Assembly: GCF_017312725.1 (NCBI RefSeq)
Contig: NZ_BOPO01000130.1
Span: 62,001 to 126,000, forward strand
Source of the DNA: Actinocatenispora comari
GTDB taxonomy: Bacteria; Actinomycetota; Actinomycetes; Mycobacteriales; Micromonosporaceae
Direction: 5' to 3'
Length of the DNA stretch: 64,000 nucleotides
The position numbers and the translations under genes were made by a program. This document shows, piece by piece, positions 9,653-18,072 of the stretch (position 1 is the first letter of the stretch; the number at the start of each line of letters is the position of its first letter). The notes under the pieces were generated by a model. That model made no database searches and was not told the DNA's origin. It was given only the letters and a program-made list of their open reading frames with translations.

Positions 9653-10707
9653 GCGACGACGCACTCGCCGCCGCGGAGCGGTCGGCGACCAGCGTGCTGC
9701 ATGCGGTGCTGCGGTCCCGGTGGCTGCGGTACGCGATCTTCCTCGGGGTGCTGGCGCTGGTGCCGGCGGTGTTCACCCGGGTGCCCTTCTACACCATGTC
9801 GGTCGGCGTGCTGATGGCGATCCAGGCGATCGCCGCGCTCGGGCTGATCCCGCTGACCGGCCACGCCGGGCAGATCTCGCTGGGGCAGGCGGCGTTCTTC
9901 GCGATCAGCGGCTACACCTCGGCGCTGCTGACCACCCGCTGGCACACCAACGCGCTGCTGGCGATGATCGCCGGGATGGCGTTGTCGGCCGCGGTCGCCT
10001 ACCTCGTCGGTACGTTCATCTTCCGGGCCCAGGGGCAGTACCTGGTGCTCGCCACGCTGTCGTTCGGGCTGCTCGTCAGCTACCTGGCCAACCAGCTGCC
10101 GCTCACCGGCGCGGCGGACGGCATCCCCGGCATCCCGGCGCTGGCACCGTTCGGCTTCACCATCTCCGGCGACGTCGACATGTACTACCTCGTCGCGCTG
10201 GTGCTGCTGATCGCGGTGATCGTGGTGGACGCGCTGCTGCGCTCGCCGGTCGGCAAGGCGCTGACCGCGCTGGGCGACAGTCCGGTCGCGACGGCCGCGG
10301 CGGGAGTGTCCATCGCCGGCCTGCGCCGCAACGCGTTCACGCTGGCCGCGGCGTTGTCCGCGCTCGCCGGCAGCCTGTACGCGCACTGGTCGACGTACAT
10401 GGATCCCGGCCAGGCCGGCATTCTCAGCTCGGTCCAGCTGCTGATCATCGCCACCATCGGCGGGCAACGGCTGGTCTGGGGGGCCCCGGTGGGCGCCTTC
10501 GTGGTGATCACGTTCTCGGAGGCGTCCAAAACCCTGATCCCCAAGGTGATCCCGCAGGCGACCGGCAACTACGAGATCGTGGTGTACGGGATCGCGCTGA
10601 TCGTCATCCTGCTGTTCCTGCCCCGGGGTGTGGGCGGCGGGCTGATCGGACTGGCCGGGCGACTCGCCCGGGCGGTACGCGGCCGGGAGGCAACCGCGGT
10701 GGACTGA
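9649..10707 (+). CDS. livM: Branched-chain amino acid ABC transporter permease LivM
   Basis: A 352-residue LivM-family permease. After a roughly 35-residue polar N-terminus come about nine hydrophobic segments and the conserved GLIPLTGHAGQISLGQAAFFAISGYTSA region. It pairs with LivH to form the membrane channel. The start is the third copy of a 38-bp repeat, with an optimal GGAGGAG site inherited from copy two, so its translation probably depends on two upstream 13-codon cistrons. A 46-base gap separates it from livJ. Confidence 0.93.
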   Translation: MSDDALAAAERSATSVLHAVLRSRWLRYAIFLGVLALVPAVFTRVPFYTMSVGVLMAIQAIAALGLIPLTGHAGQISLGQAAFFAISGYTSALLTTRWHTNALLAMIAGMALSAAVAYLVGTFIFRAQGQYLVLATLSFGLLVSYLANQLPLTGAADGIPGIPALAPFGFTISGDVDMYYLVALVLLIAVIVVDALLRSPVGKALTALGDSPVATAAAGVSIAGLRRNAFTLAAALSALAGSLYAHWSTYMDPGQAGILSSVQLLIIATIGGQRLVWGAPVGAFVVITFSEASKTLIPKVIPQATGNYEIVVYGIALIVILLFLPRGVGGGLIGLAGRLARAVRGREATAVD

Positions 10708-10753
10708 ACGTCCCACCTCACGGCCGAACCGGACACTCCGAGGAGGAGCACAC

Positions 10754-11938
10754 GTGTTTCAGCTACGGCGTACTGCTGCGGCCCTCAGCTGTGCCGCGCT
10801 GGCGGCGGCTGCGGTCGGGCTCAGCGGCTGCGCGGCCGACGAATCGAGCGCGTCGGACAGCAAGGGTGACATCAAGATCGGAGCCAGCCTCGAGCTGTCC
10901 GGTCCCACCCAGAGCATCGGCACCGTCTACAAGAAGGCGCTGCAGCTCGAGGTCGCGGACCTCAACAAGAAGGGTGTCCTGAACGGCCGCAAGCTCAAGC
11001 TGATCATCAAGGACAACGGCACCGACCCGGCCAAGAACACCACCAACATCAATGACTTCATCAAGAACGAGCACGTCGCAGCGCTGATCGACGGTGGCTG
11101 CTCGGCCTGCACGGTGCCGGTGACGAGCGTGGTCGAGAAGGCCAAGGTGCCGATGATCGCGCTCTCCTCGGCCAGCGCCGTGACCGAGCCGGTGGCGCAG
11201 CGGCAGTACACGTTCAAGATCTCGCCGAACCCGGCGCAGGACGCCGATGTGCTGATGACGTCGTTGAAGCAGAAGCACATCACCTCGATCGGGCTGCTCA
11301 ACGTCTCCAACACCTACGGGCAGGACGGCCGCAAGTCGGTGACCGCGCTGGCGAAGAAGAACGGCATCAAGGTGGTCAGCACCCAGTCGTTCGGCCAGGA
11401 CGACAAGGACATGAGCGCGCAGGCCACGAAGATCAAGAACGCGCACCCGGACGCGGTCGTGATGTGGGCGGTCATGCCGGCCGCCGGTATCGCCGCGAAG
11501 AACCTCGAGGACGCCGGGATCAAGGGCAACGAGGTCTACATGGACGCCGGTGCCGGTGCCGAGCTGTTCGTCAAGGGCGCGCAGAGCGCCGCCGAGGGCA
11601 CCCACATGGTGTTCCCGCAGACGCTCGCGATCAACGACGTCACCTCCACCACGCCGCAGGTCGCCGACCAGAAGCAGTGGTTCAAGGAGTACTCCTCGAA
11701 GTACGGGAACTACTCCGGCTTCGCCTCGTTCGCGGCCGACGCGCTGCGGATGATCAAGCAGGCGATCGAGAAGACCCAGGGCACCGACCACACCAAGCTG
11801 CGCGACGCCCTGGAGACGATGGGCATCGACGGGCTCTCCGGCCGGATCCAGAACTCGGCGAAGCAGCACTCCGGGCTGCAGGAGTCGGCGCTGGCCGTAC
11901 TGGAGGTCAAGAACGGCGAGTGGCACCTGAGCAACTGA
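10754..11938 (+). CDS. livJ: Branched-chain amino acid-binding lipoprotein LivJ
   Basis: A 394-residue periplasmic-binding-protein type I (Leu/Ile/Val-binding) lipoprotein. The GTG start follows CGAGGAGGAGC. A signal peptide ends in lipobox LSGC (Cys about 27), and the mature part begins with a Ser/Asp-rich linker then IKIGASLELSGPTQSIG, the family's ligand-domain opening. It captures substrate outside the membrane and delivers it to LivHM. Being last in the operon is unusual for a binding protein, whose product is usually needed in excess. The paralogue at 13238 is first in its own operon. Confidence 0.93.
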   Translation: MFQLRRTAAALSCAALAAAAVGLSGCAADESSASDSKGDIKIGASLELSGPTQSIGTVYKKALQLEVADLNKKGVLNGRKLKLIIKDNGTDPAKNTTNINDFIKNEHVAALIDGGCSACTVPVTSVVEKAKVPMIALSSASAVTEPVAQRQYTFKISPNPAQDADVLMTSLKQKHITSIGLLNVSNTYGQDGRKSVTALAKKNGIKVVSTQSFGQDDKDMSAQATKIKNAHPDAVVMWAVMPAAGIAAKNLEDAGIKGNEVYMDAGAGAELFVKGAQSAAEGTHMVFPQTLAINDVTSTTPQVADQKQWFKEYSSKYGNYSGFASFAADALRMIKQAIEKTQGTDHTKLRDALETMGIDGLSGRIQNSAKQHSGLQESALAVLEVKNGEWHLSN

Positions 11939-11963
11939 CGCCACCGGCGGACGGCCGGGCGAT

Positions 11964-11993
11964 GCGGCCCCGGGGCGTGCTCCCCGGGGCCGC
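11964..11993 (+). terminator. Stem-loop terminator after livJ
   Basis: A perfect 12-bp stem (GCGGCCCCGGGG with CCCCGGGGCCGC) and a six-base loop, 26 bases past the livJ stop. It has no U-tract, as is common in actinomycetes. Confidence 0.75.
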
Positions 11994-12162
11994 GCACTGT
12001 TCGCCGACCGTGTTTCCGGCCACCCTGCGCAACCGCACTCACGGAACGAAACAGCAGGTCAGCGACGCTTTCCGGTCGCGGGCGAGGTTCGGCGCCGCCG
12101 CTGCGGCACGGCCACACCGGTACCCTGCTCGAGACTTGTCGACGGAGCCGAACGGAGGGGCG

Positions 12163-12816
12163 ATGCACGCCGACGGAGGTATCGCCCGGGTCGTGCTGCT
12201 GGCCGGGCCGTCCGGCTCCGGCAAGTCGTACGTGGCGCACCGGTGCGGCGTGCCGGTGCTGCCGCTGGACGACTTCTACCTCAACGGCGACGACCCGCGG
12301 CTGCCCCGGGTCGGTGACGGGCCGGCGACCGGCCCGCACCCGGCCCCGGTCGACTGGGAGTCGCCGGCCAGCTGGGACGCCACCGCCGCGGTCGCCGCGA
12401 TCGAGCTGCTGGCCCGCACCGGCTCAGTGGAGGTGCCGCACTACGACATCAGCGTCGACCGGTGCACCGGGTACGAGCGGCTGGAGCTGCGGGGCGCCCG
12501 GGTGTTCGTGGCCGAGGGCATCTTCGCCGCGGAGATCGCCGCCGCCTGCCGGGACCGCGGTGTGCTGGCCGCCGCGTACGCGCTGCGCCGGCCCCGGGCC
12601 GTCACGTTCTGTCGCCGGCTGGCCCGCGACCTGCGCGAGCACCGCAAGCCGCCGGGGGTGCTGCTGCGCCGTGGGGTGCGGCTCTACCGGGACGAGTCGC
12701 GGGTGCTGACCCGGCAGGCGGCGCTGGGCTGCCGGCCGGCGTCGGCCACGGCGGTCCGCCGGACGATCATCGCGGCGGCCCGGCCGGCGACCGACCGGCA
12801 GACCGCGCTGTCCTGA
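12163..12816 (+). CDS. Uridine-kinase-like P-loop protein
   Basis: A 217-residue P-loop kinase. Walker A GPSGSGKS is at about residues 15-22, followed by PLDDFYLNGDD, which matches the DDFY region of uridine/phosphoribulokinase-type enzymes, and a VPHYDISVDR segment like the substrate loop of uridine kinases. The ATG follows GGAGGGG. It probably phosphorylates a nucleoside or similar small molecule; uridine is the best guess from the family but is not proven. It stands alone between two liv loci, separated from both by more than 200 bases, so it is unlikely to be part of either transport operon. Confidence 0.8.
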   Translation: MHADGGIARVVLLAGPSGSGKSYVAHRCGVPVLPLDDFYLNGDDPRLPRVGDGPATGPHPAPVDWESPASWDATAAVAAIELLARTGSVEVPHYDISVDRCTGYERLELRGARVFVAEGIFAAEIAAACRDRGVLAAAYALRRPRAVTFCRRLARDLREHRKPPGVLLRRGVRLYRDESRVLTRQAALGCRPASATAVRRTIIAAARPATDRQTALS

Positions 12817-13237
12817 GCACGACGGGCCGACCCTCCGTGCCGGCCGGTACGGGCTCCGGACACCTTCCCGTCACCCGCTCGACGTCACGGATCGACGATG
12901 GGTGGCCGGCCCGACACCCGCGGTGGCCAGGACCGCGACGTACGTCACCACGCATCGATCGGCACCTATGTCGTGGCGTACGGTCGGCTGCGCGCTGGCC
13001 TGCGTGCGCTGTCTTTCGGTTGCGTATCAATCCGACATCCGCGCAGGTCCACCGCTTGACGCCTGGCACGAAGATCATGAAGATCATCGCTGCGCTGCAC
13101 TGCGGTAGTCGTACGCACGTCGACCCGCCCGACCCGCGGCGGCCACGCACGTTGTGGTCCGGCTGAGCGGTGGCGCGACGGGTTGTGCCGTCTCGGCCCA
13201 CCCGTTCGATCCCACGAACTGAGCAGGGGGCGAGCAG
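12817..13237 (+). other. Intergenic region before the second liv locus
   Basis: No gene seen in these 421 bases. It contains the second copy of the shared liv promoter architecture (13023-13084) and about 153 bases of presumed leader before the binding-protein gene. No obvious terminator follows the upstream kinase gene. Confidence 0.6.
13023..13084 (+). promoter_or_regulatory. Putative liv promoter with upstream motif, copy 2
   Basis: CGTATCAATCCGACA (13023-13037), then 18 bases, TTGACG (13056-13061), 17 bases and GAAGAT (13079-13084), which ends 153 bases before the GTG. It matches the copy at 6926-6988 in motif, spacing and distance to the gene, while the sequences between the blocks differ. 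Confidence 0.5.
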
Positions 13238-14422
13238 GTGTCCACGCGACACTGGGTAGCGGCTGGTCTTGCCGCAGTGGTGACACTCTCCGTCGGCACG
13301 GGCTGTGCCAAGGAGCAGAGTTCCGGCGGTGACGACAGCTCGCAGATCGTCATCGGGGCCGACCTCGAACTGTCCGGCCCCGCCGCGGTTCAGGGCGAGG
13401 CGTACCAGCGGGCGCTCAAGATGGTCCAGGCCGACATCAACAAGACCGGTATCAAGGTCGGCGACAAGACCAAGAAGGTCAAGCTGGTCATCCGGGACAA
13501 CAAGTCGGATCCGGCCGAGTCGCTGACGGTGGCGAAATCGCTGATCAACAACGACCACGTGGCGGCGATCGTCGGTGCCGGCGCGTCCCCCACCACCATG
13601 CCGATGATCCCGGTGGCCGAGAAGGCCAAGATCCCGATGATCTCCATGGGCTCGTCCGGCGCCATCGTCAACCCGGTCCAGAAGTACGTCTTCAAGACGC
13701 CGGGCAACACCGACGTCATCGGCAACGTCATGATGAAGGCGTTCGCCAAGAAGAAGATCAAGAAGATCGCCGTGCTGTCGGTGGACAACCCGTACGGTGA
13801 GGCCGGGCTGAAGGAGTGGCAGGCCCTCGACAAGGCCGGCAAGATCGACCTGGTCACGAACCAGAAGTTCTCCGACTCGGTCAAGGACCTGAGCGTGCAG
13901 GCGACGAAGGTGACCGCCGCGAAGCCGGACGCCGTCGTGGTGTGGGCGATCCCGCCGCAGTCCGGCCTGGCCGCGAAGGCGCTGCGGCAGAAGAAGTTCC
14001 CCGGCGACAAGGTGTACTACGACACCGGCGCCGGTTCGGAGCTGTTCGTCAAGGGCGCCGGTGCGGCGTCCGAGGGCTCGTACATGGTGCACTCCCGGGT
14101 GCTGGCCGGTAACGAGATCACCGCGACCACCCCGGCCGCGCAGACCGAGAAGAACTTCTTCACCGAGTACTCCGCCAAGTACGGCGGCTTCTCCGGCTTC
14201 GCGCCGATGGCCGCCGACGCGCTGAACCTGATCGTCGCCGCGATCAAGAAGGGTGGCTCCGCCGACCCGCAGGACATCCAGAAGTCGCTGGAGAACCTGA
14301 GCTACGACGGCGCGTTCGGCACGTACCAGTTCAGCCCGACCAACCACGGCGGGGTCAGTGAGTCCTCGTTGACCGTCCTTCAGGTGAAGAACGGGACGTG
14401 GTCTCTCAGCGATCTCGGCTGA
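13238..14422 (+). CDS. Branched-chain amino acid-type binding lipoprotein, second locus
   Basis: A 394-residue type I binding protein, paralogous to LivJ at 10754. The signal peptide ends at a Cys near residue 23 (VGTGC, an imperfect lipobox because -3 is Gly). The mature domain starts IVIGADLELSGPAAVQG. The GTG start follows CAGGGGGCG. It overlaps livH by one base (TGATG). Amino acid differences from LivJ, for example an SPTTMPMIP segment in place of SACTVPVTS in the ligand cleft region, suggest a different ligand preference, which is inference. No ATPase gene is linked. Confidence 0.92.
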   Translation: MSTRHWVAAGLAAVVTLSVGTGCAKEQSSGGDDSSQIVIGADLELSGPAAVQGEAYQRALKMVQADINKTGIKVGDKTKKVKLVIRDNKSDPAESLTVAKSLINNDHVAAIVGAGASPTTMPMIPVAEKAKIPMISMGSSGAIVNPVQKYVFKTPGNTDVIGNVMMKAFAKKKIKKIAVLSVDNPYGEAGLKEWQALDKAGKIDLVTNQKFSDSVKDLSVQATKVTAAKPDAVVVWAIPPQSGLAAKALRQKKFPGDKVYYDTGAGSELFVKGAGAASEGSYMVHSRVLAGNEITATTPAAQTEKNFFTEYSAKYGGFSGFAPMAADALNLIVAAIKKGGSADPQDIQKSLENLSYDGAFGTYQFSPTNHGGVSESSLTVLQVKNGTWSLSDLG

Positions 14423-15303
14423 TGAGCGAACTGCTGCAGTACGTGGTCACCGGTCTCACGACCGGGTCCGCATACGCCCTGGTGGGCCTGGGCATCGCCC
14501 TGATCGCCCAGGTCACCGGGGTGATCAACTTTGCTCAGGGTCAGTTCGTGATGCTCGCCGGGCTGCTGTTCGCGGTCCTTCAGGAGCACCGGGTACCGAC
14601 GGTGCTCGCGGCGCTCGCCGCGCTCGCGGTGACCGTACTGGTCGGGCTGGCCCTGGAGCGGCTGGTGCTGCCGCGGCAGGCCGCCGGGCGTACCGACCAG
14701 GCGATCATGCTGACCATCGGCGCCTCGATCGTCATCGAGGGCATCGCGTTCGTGACGATCGGTACCGAACCGAAGTTCGCCCGGCCGTTCACCGCCGGTG
14801 AGGCGCTGCGGTTCGGCGGCGCCTCGATGGACCGCCAGTACCTCTGGGTGATCGGCATCGCGGCGCTGGTGATGCTCGCGGTGTGGCTGGTGCTCACGCA
14901 CACCCGCACCGGCTGGGCGATGCGGGCCACCGCGATGGACCCGGACGCCGCCCGGCTGTCCGGCATCTCGCCGAGCCGGATGTCGCTGCTGGTGTTCCTC
15001 GCCGCGGCGGCGCTCGGCGCGATCGGCGGCATCGTGCTGGCCCCGCTGCAGTCGCCGGACGCGAGCGTCGGCATCGGGCTGGGGCTGAAGGGGTTCGCGG
15101 CGGCGGTGATCGGCGGGCTGGACCGGCCGGCCGGCGCGGTCGCCGGCGGTCTCGCCGTCGGCGTCGTCGAGGCGCTGGCGAGCGGGTACCTGCCGTCGTC
15201 CCAGTCCGGGTTCGCCGACGGCATCGCCTACGCGGTACTGCTGGTGGCACTGATCGCCCGGCCCACCGGGCTGCTGCGCCGAGTCACGGGGGAACGGGTC
15301 TGA
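14422..15303 (+). CDS. Branched-chain amino acid ABC transporter permease LivH, second locus
   Basis: A 293-residue LivH-type permease with the same conserved opening (GSAYALVGLGIALIAQVTGVINFAQG) and the MRATAMDPDAARLSGIS loop. The ATG at 14422 shares one base with the stop of the binding-protein gene. An in-frame GTG lies 24 bases upstream but inside that gene. It overlaps livM by one base as well, so all three genes of this locus are tightly coupled. It should form a channel with the adjacent LivM and use ATPases encoded elsewhere, most simply LivG and LivF at 7.1-8.7 kb. Confidence 0.92.
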   Translation: MSELLQYVVTGLTTGSAYALVGLGIALIAQVTGVINFAQGQFVMLAGLLFAVLQEHRVPTVLAALAALAVTVLVGLALERLVLPRQAAGRTDQAIMLTIGASIVIEGIAFVTIGTEPKFARPFTAGEALRFGGASMDRQYLWVIGIAALVMLAVWLVLTHTRTGWAMRATAMDPDAARLSGISPSRMSLLVFLAAAALGAIGGIVLAPLQSPDASVGIGLGLKGFAAAVIGGLDRPAGAVAGGLAVGVVEALASGYLPSSQSGFADGIAYAVLLVALIARPTGLLRRVTGERV

Positions 15304-16370
15304 TGGCCGCGACCGACACCGCACCGGCCGAGGCGCCGGGCGGGCTGCTCGACCGGGTGGACGCCAACCGGTTGCTGCGACCGCTGGTCCGGGTGGGCCT
15401 GCCGGCCGTGTTGCTGCTGATCGCGCTGCTGCTGATCCCGTTCGTGTTCACCCGGGTGGCGCCGTACACGATGTCGGACGGCGTGCTGCTGGTGCTGCTC
15501 GCCACCGCGTCGCTGGGGCTGGTGCCGCTGACCGGGTACGCCGGCCAGGTCTCGCTGGGGCAGGCGGCCTTCTACGGCACCGGCGCCTACACCACGGCGA
15601 TCCTGACCGTCCGGTACCACCAGAGCCCGCTGCTGGGCATCCTGGTCGGCCTGGTCGTGGCCGGGCTGCTGGCCTGGTTGCTGGGGTTGGCGCTGTTCCG
15701 GGCCGCGGGCCACTACCTGACCCTCGCCACGATCGCGGTCGGTCTGGTGCTCGCCGTCGTGGTCAAGCAGTTCGACCTGACCGGCGGCGCCGAGGGAATC
15801 TCCGGGCTGCCGGCGCTGTCGCTGGGCGGGCTGGAGTTCTCCGACGACGTGAGCTTCTTCTACCTGGCGGCCGGGGTCCTGGTGGTGGCGAGCCTGGTGG
15901 TGCAGCGGGTCTGCCGCTCGCAGCTGGGTACCACCCTGCTGGCGATCTCCGACTCGCCGATCGCGGCGCAGTCGGCCGGGGTGGACCCGGCGCCGCAGAA
16001 GCGGTTCGCGTTCGTGCTGGCCGCGGTGGTCAGCGCGCTGGCCGGCTCGCTCTACGCGCTGTGGTCCAGCTTCGTCGACGTGAACACGCTGGACCTGAAC
16101 CTGTCGCTGCAGCTGCTGATCATCGCCACCGTCGGCGGTCGGCGCAGCGTGTACGGGGCGACGGTCGGCGCGTTCGTCATCGTGTCGCTCGCCCGGTTCG
16201 CCAAGGAGTGGCTGCCGGCGGTGTCCAGTCACGCCGGCGGTCAGGTCGAGATCATCGCCTACGGCCTGGCGCTGATCCTGGTACTGCGGCTGCTCCCGCG
16301 CGGCATCGTCGGCGCCATCGCGGCGTCGTTGAAGCGTCTGGTGACGCCGACGGCGAAGGCGTCCGAGTAG
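15303..16370 (+). CDS. Branched-chain amino acid ABC transporter permease LivM, second locus
   Basis: A 355-residue LivM-type permease with the conserved GLVPLTGYAGQVSLGQAAFYGTGAYTTA region and about nine hydrophobic segments after a roughly 35-residue polar N-terminus. It lacks the 38-bp start repeats of the first locus and overlaps livH directly by one base. It is the last gene of this three-gene operon and is followed by a strong hairpin at 16396-16432. Pairs with the LivH at 14422. Confidence 0.92.
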   Translation: MAATDTAPAEAPGGLLDRVDANRLLRPLVRVGLPAVLLLIALLLIPFVFTRVAPYTMSDGVLLVLLATASLGLVPLTGYAGQVSLGQAAFYGTGAYTTAILTVRYHQSPLLGILVGLVVAGLLAWLLGLALFRAAGHYLTLATIAVGLVLAVVVKQFDLTGGAEGISGLPALSLGGLEFSDDVSFFYLAAGVLVVASLVVQRVCRSQLGTTLLAISDSPIAAQSAGVDPAPQKRFAFVLAAVVSALAGSLYALWSSFVDVNTLDLNLSLQLLIIATVGGRRSVYGATVGAFVIVSLARFAKEWLPAVSSHAGGQVEIIAYGLALILVLRLLPRGIVGAIAASLKRLVTPTAKASE

Positions 16371-16395
16371 CGGGGGCGACTCAAGTAGCGAACAA

Positions 16396-16432
16396 GAGCC
16401 GGGAATCGTTGCCGCGCAACGGTTCCCGGCTC
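16396..16432. terminator. Bidirectional terminator between livM and P450
   Basis: GAGCCGGGAATCGTTG pairs with CAACGGTTCCCGGCTC around a five-base loop, a 16-position stem with one T-G wobble, between two convergent genes. Confidence 0.85.
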
Positions 16433-16439
16433 GTTCGTC

Positions 16440-17756
16440 TCAGCGCAGGGTCCAGCTGATCGGCAGGTGCTTGATGCCGTGCTGGAAGTTGGAGCGCAGC
16501 CGCTGTGGCTCGCCCGCGGCGCGGACCTCGACCAGCCGGTCCAGCAGCGCGTCGAACATCGCGACCAGTTGTGCCTTGCCCAGCATCGAGCCCAGGCAGT
16601 AGTGCGGGCCGTGGCCGAACGACAGGTGGTCGCCGGCCGACCGGCCCACGTCGAACGTGTCCGGATCGTCGAACACCCGCGGGTCCCGGTTCGCCGAGGC
16701 GAAGTAGACGACGACCTTGTCACCGGCGGCGATGCGCTGGCCGGCCAGCTCGGTGTCCTCGGTGGCGGTCCGGCGGAAGTGGATCACCGGGGTCCACCAG
16801 CGCAGCATCTCGTCGGCGGCGCCGGGCAGCAGCGACCGGTCCGCGGCCAGCCGCTGCCACTGCTCCGGGTGGTGCAGCAGCGCGTACATGCCGCCCGGGA
16901 TGCCGTTGCGCAGCGTCTCGTTACCGGCCACCGCGAACAGCCAGAACATGTTCTCGAACTCGTCGGTGGACAGCCCGTCGCCGTCCACCTGGGACAGCAT
17001 CAGGGACATGATGTCCTCGCCCGGCGCGCGCCGCTTCTCGGCCGCCAGCTCGTGCGCGTACGCGTACAGGTCGGGGATGCCGCCGCGGGTGCGCGGGTCG
17101 GGCATGGTGCCGTCCGGGCCGGGGCTCGGACGCACCGCGAGCGCCGCCTTCGCCATCGGCGTGGCGCCGGTGGCGTCGGTGAGCGAGATCGCCGCGTACT
17201 CCGGGTCCTGGAAGCCGATCACCCGGCTGGCCCAGTCGAACATCAGGTACCGGTCGGTCTGCGGCACGCCGAGCACGTCGGCGAGGGTCCACACCGGCAG
17301 GTCGGCGGCGACCTTGGCGAAGTCGGCGGTGCGGTCGGTGGCGCCGTCGATCATCTGGTCGACGATCAGCCGGGCCCGCTCCACGATGCGTTCCCGCAGC
17401 CGGTCGACCGCCCGCGGGGTGAACGAGCGGCTCACGATCCGGCGCAGCCGGGAGTGCTCCGGCGGGTCCATGTTCAACATCGACTTCCGCGTGTACGCCA
17501 GGTCCTCGGGCGTCGCGGGGTCGCGGATCTGGGTGGCACCCAGTTCGGACGAGAACAGCTGCGGTCGCTTCAGCGCGTACTTGACCTCGGCGTGCCGCCA
17601 GACCGCCCAGTACCCGGGGCCGTGCTCGACACCGTCGACCGACCGTTCCGGCACCCAGGACACCGGCGCCGCCTCGCGCAGCCGGGTCAACTCCTCGTAC
17701 GGCATGCCGGTCTGGTAGGTCTGCGGGTCGTAGATGACCTGCTCGTCGGTTGCCAC
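16440..17756 (-). CDS. Cytochrome P450
   Basis: A 438-residue soluble bacterial P450. The GTG at 17756 follows AAGGGAG; longer in-frame readings run into repetitive DNA. Visible motifs are the I-helix AVAGNETLRNG, the K-helix EMLR (ExxR) and the haem-binding FGHGPHYCLG with its Cys ligand. The AGNET-type I-helix, with Asn-Glu replacing the usual Asp/Glu-Thr pair, is characteristic of the CYP124/125/142-like clade, whose known members oxidise sterol side chains or branched lipids. That substrate class is inference. No ferredoxin or reductase gene is adjacent, so electron partners must come from elsewhere. Confidence 0.93.
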   Translation of the reverse strand: MATDEQVIYDPQTYQTGMPYEELTRLREAAPVSWVPERSVDGVEHGPGYWAVWRHAEVKYALKRPQLFSSELGATQIRDPATPEDLAYTRKSMLNMDPPEHSRLRRIVSRSFTPRAVDRLRERIVERARLIVDQMIDGATDRTADFAKVAADLPVWTLADVLGVPQTDRYLMFDWASRVIGFQDPEYAAISLTDATGATPMAKAALAVRPSPGPDGTMPDPRTRGGIPDLYAYAHELAAEKRRAPGEDIMSLMLSQVDGDGLSTDEFENMFWLFAVAGNETLRNGIPGGMYALLHHPEQWQRLAADRSLLPGAADEMLRWWTPVIHFRRTATEDTELAGQRIAAGDKVVVYFASANRDPRVFDDPDTFDVGRSAGDHLSFGHGPHYCLGSMLGKAQLVAMFDALLDRLVEVRAAGEPQRLRSNFQHGIKHLPISWTLR

Positions 17757-17904
17757 CGCTGCTCCCTTGCCGCCCCGGGCCGCCCGCCGGGTACTTCCCC
17801 GGCACGACCCGGGTGCCACTGATCTTGCGCTCGCGAGCTTGCCAGCCCTGCCGACCGAAGGCAATACGACGGCAATCCCCGCTGGCTCACACCCGCGCTG
17901 TCCC

Positions 17905-18010
17905 GGATCGTCCCGGCCGGCACGCGCGCCTTCCCGGCCGGCCTCGGATCGTCCCGGCCCCGGATCATCCCGGCCGGCCCCGGATCGTCCCGGCGGGCGC
18001 GGATCGCGGA
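17905..18010. repeat. Cluster of GGATCGTCCCGG repeats
   Basis: GGATCGTCCC or one-mismatch versions begin at 17905, 17946, 17962 and 17982, with a degenerate GGATC at 18001. Spacing is irregular (41, 16, 20, 19). It fills much of the 316-base gap between the P450 and aldehyde dehydrogenase genes. I see no gene in this gap. Confidence 0.6.
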
Positions 18011-18072
18011 TCCCCGGCGGGAGCGGGGCCGGCTCGGCCGGCACGCGCGCCGCCGGCCGGATCGGCAGCGGG

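Larger units (their letters stand above)
9573..9679 (+). repeat. Three tandem copies of a 38-bp livM start-region repeat
   Basis: Copies begin at 9573, 9611 and 9649, exactly 38 bases apart. The first two are complete and differ at three bases. The third differs at one base near its start and diverges after about 30 bases into livM. Each full unit holds an ATG and ends with GGAGGAG placed five bases before the next ATG. Because 38 is not a multiple of three, successive copies are read in different frames. Confidence 0.9.

Noticed and set aside
8572-10716. A 714-codon frame opposite livH-livM
   Set aside because: Arg/Gln/His-rich shadow with no motif; the plus strand has recognisable permeases.
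12163-12816. Kinase gene as part of the liv operons
   Set aside because: It has its own ribosome site, lies beyond the livJ terminator, and the second liv promoter lies downstream of it.
17905-18010. Possible CRISPR-like array
   Set aside because: Repeat units are only about 10 bases, spacing is irregular and no cas gene is nearby.
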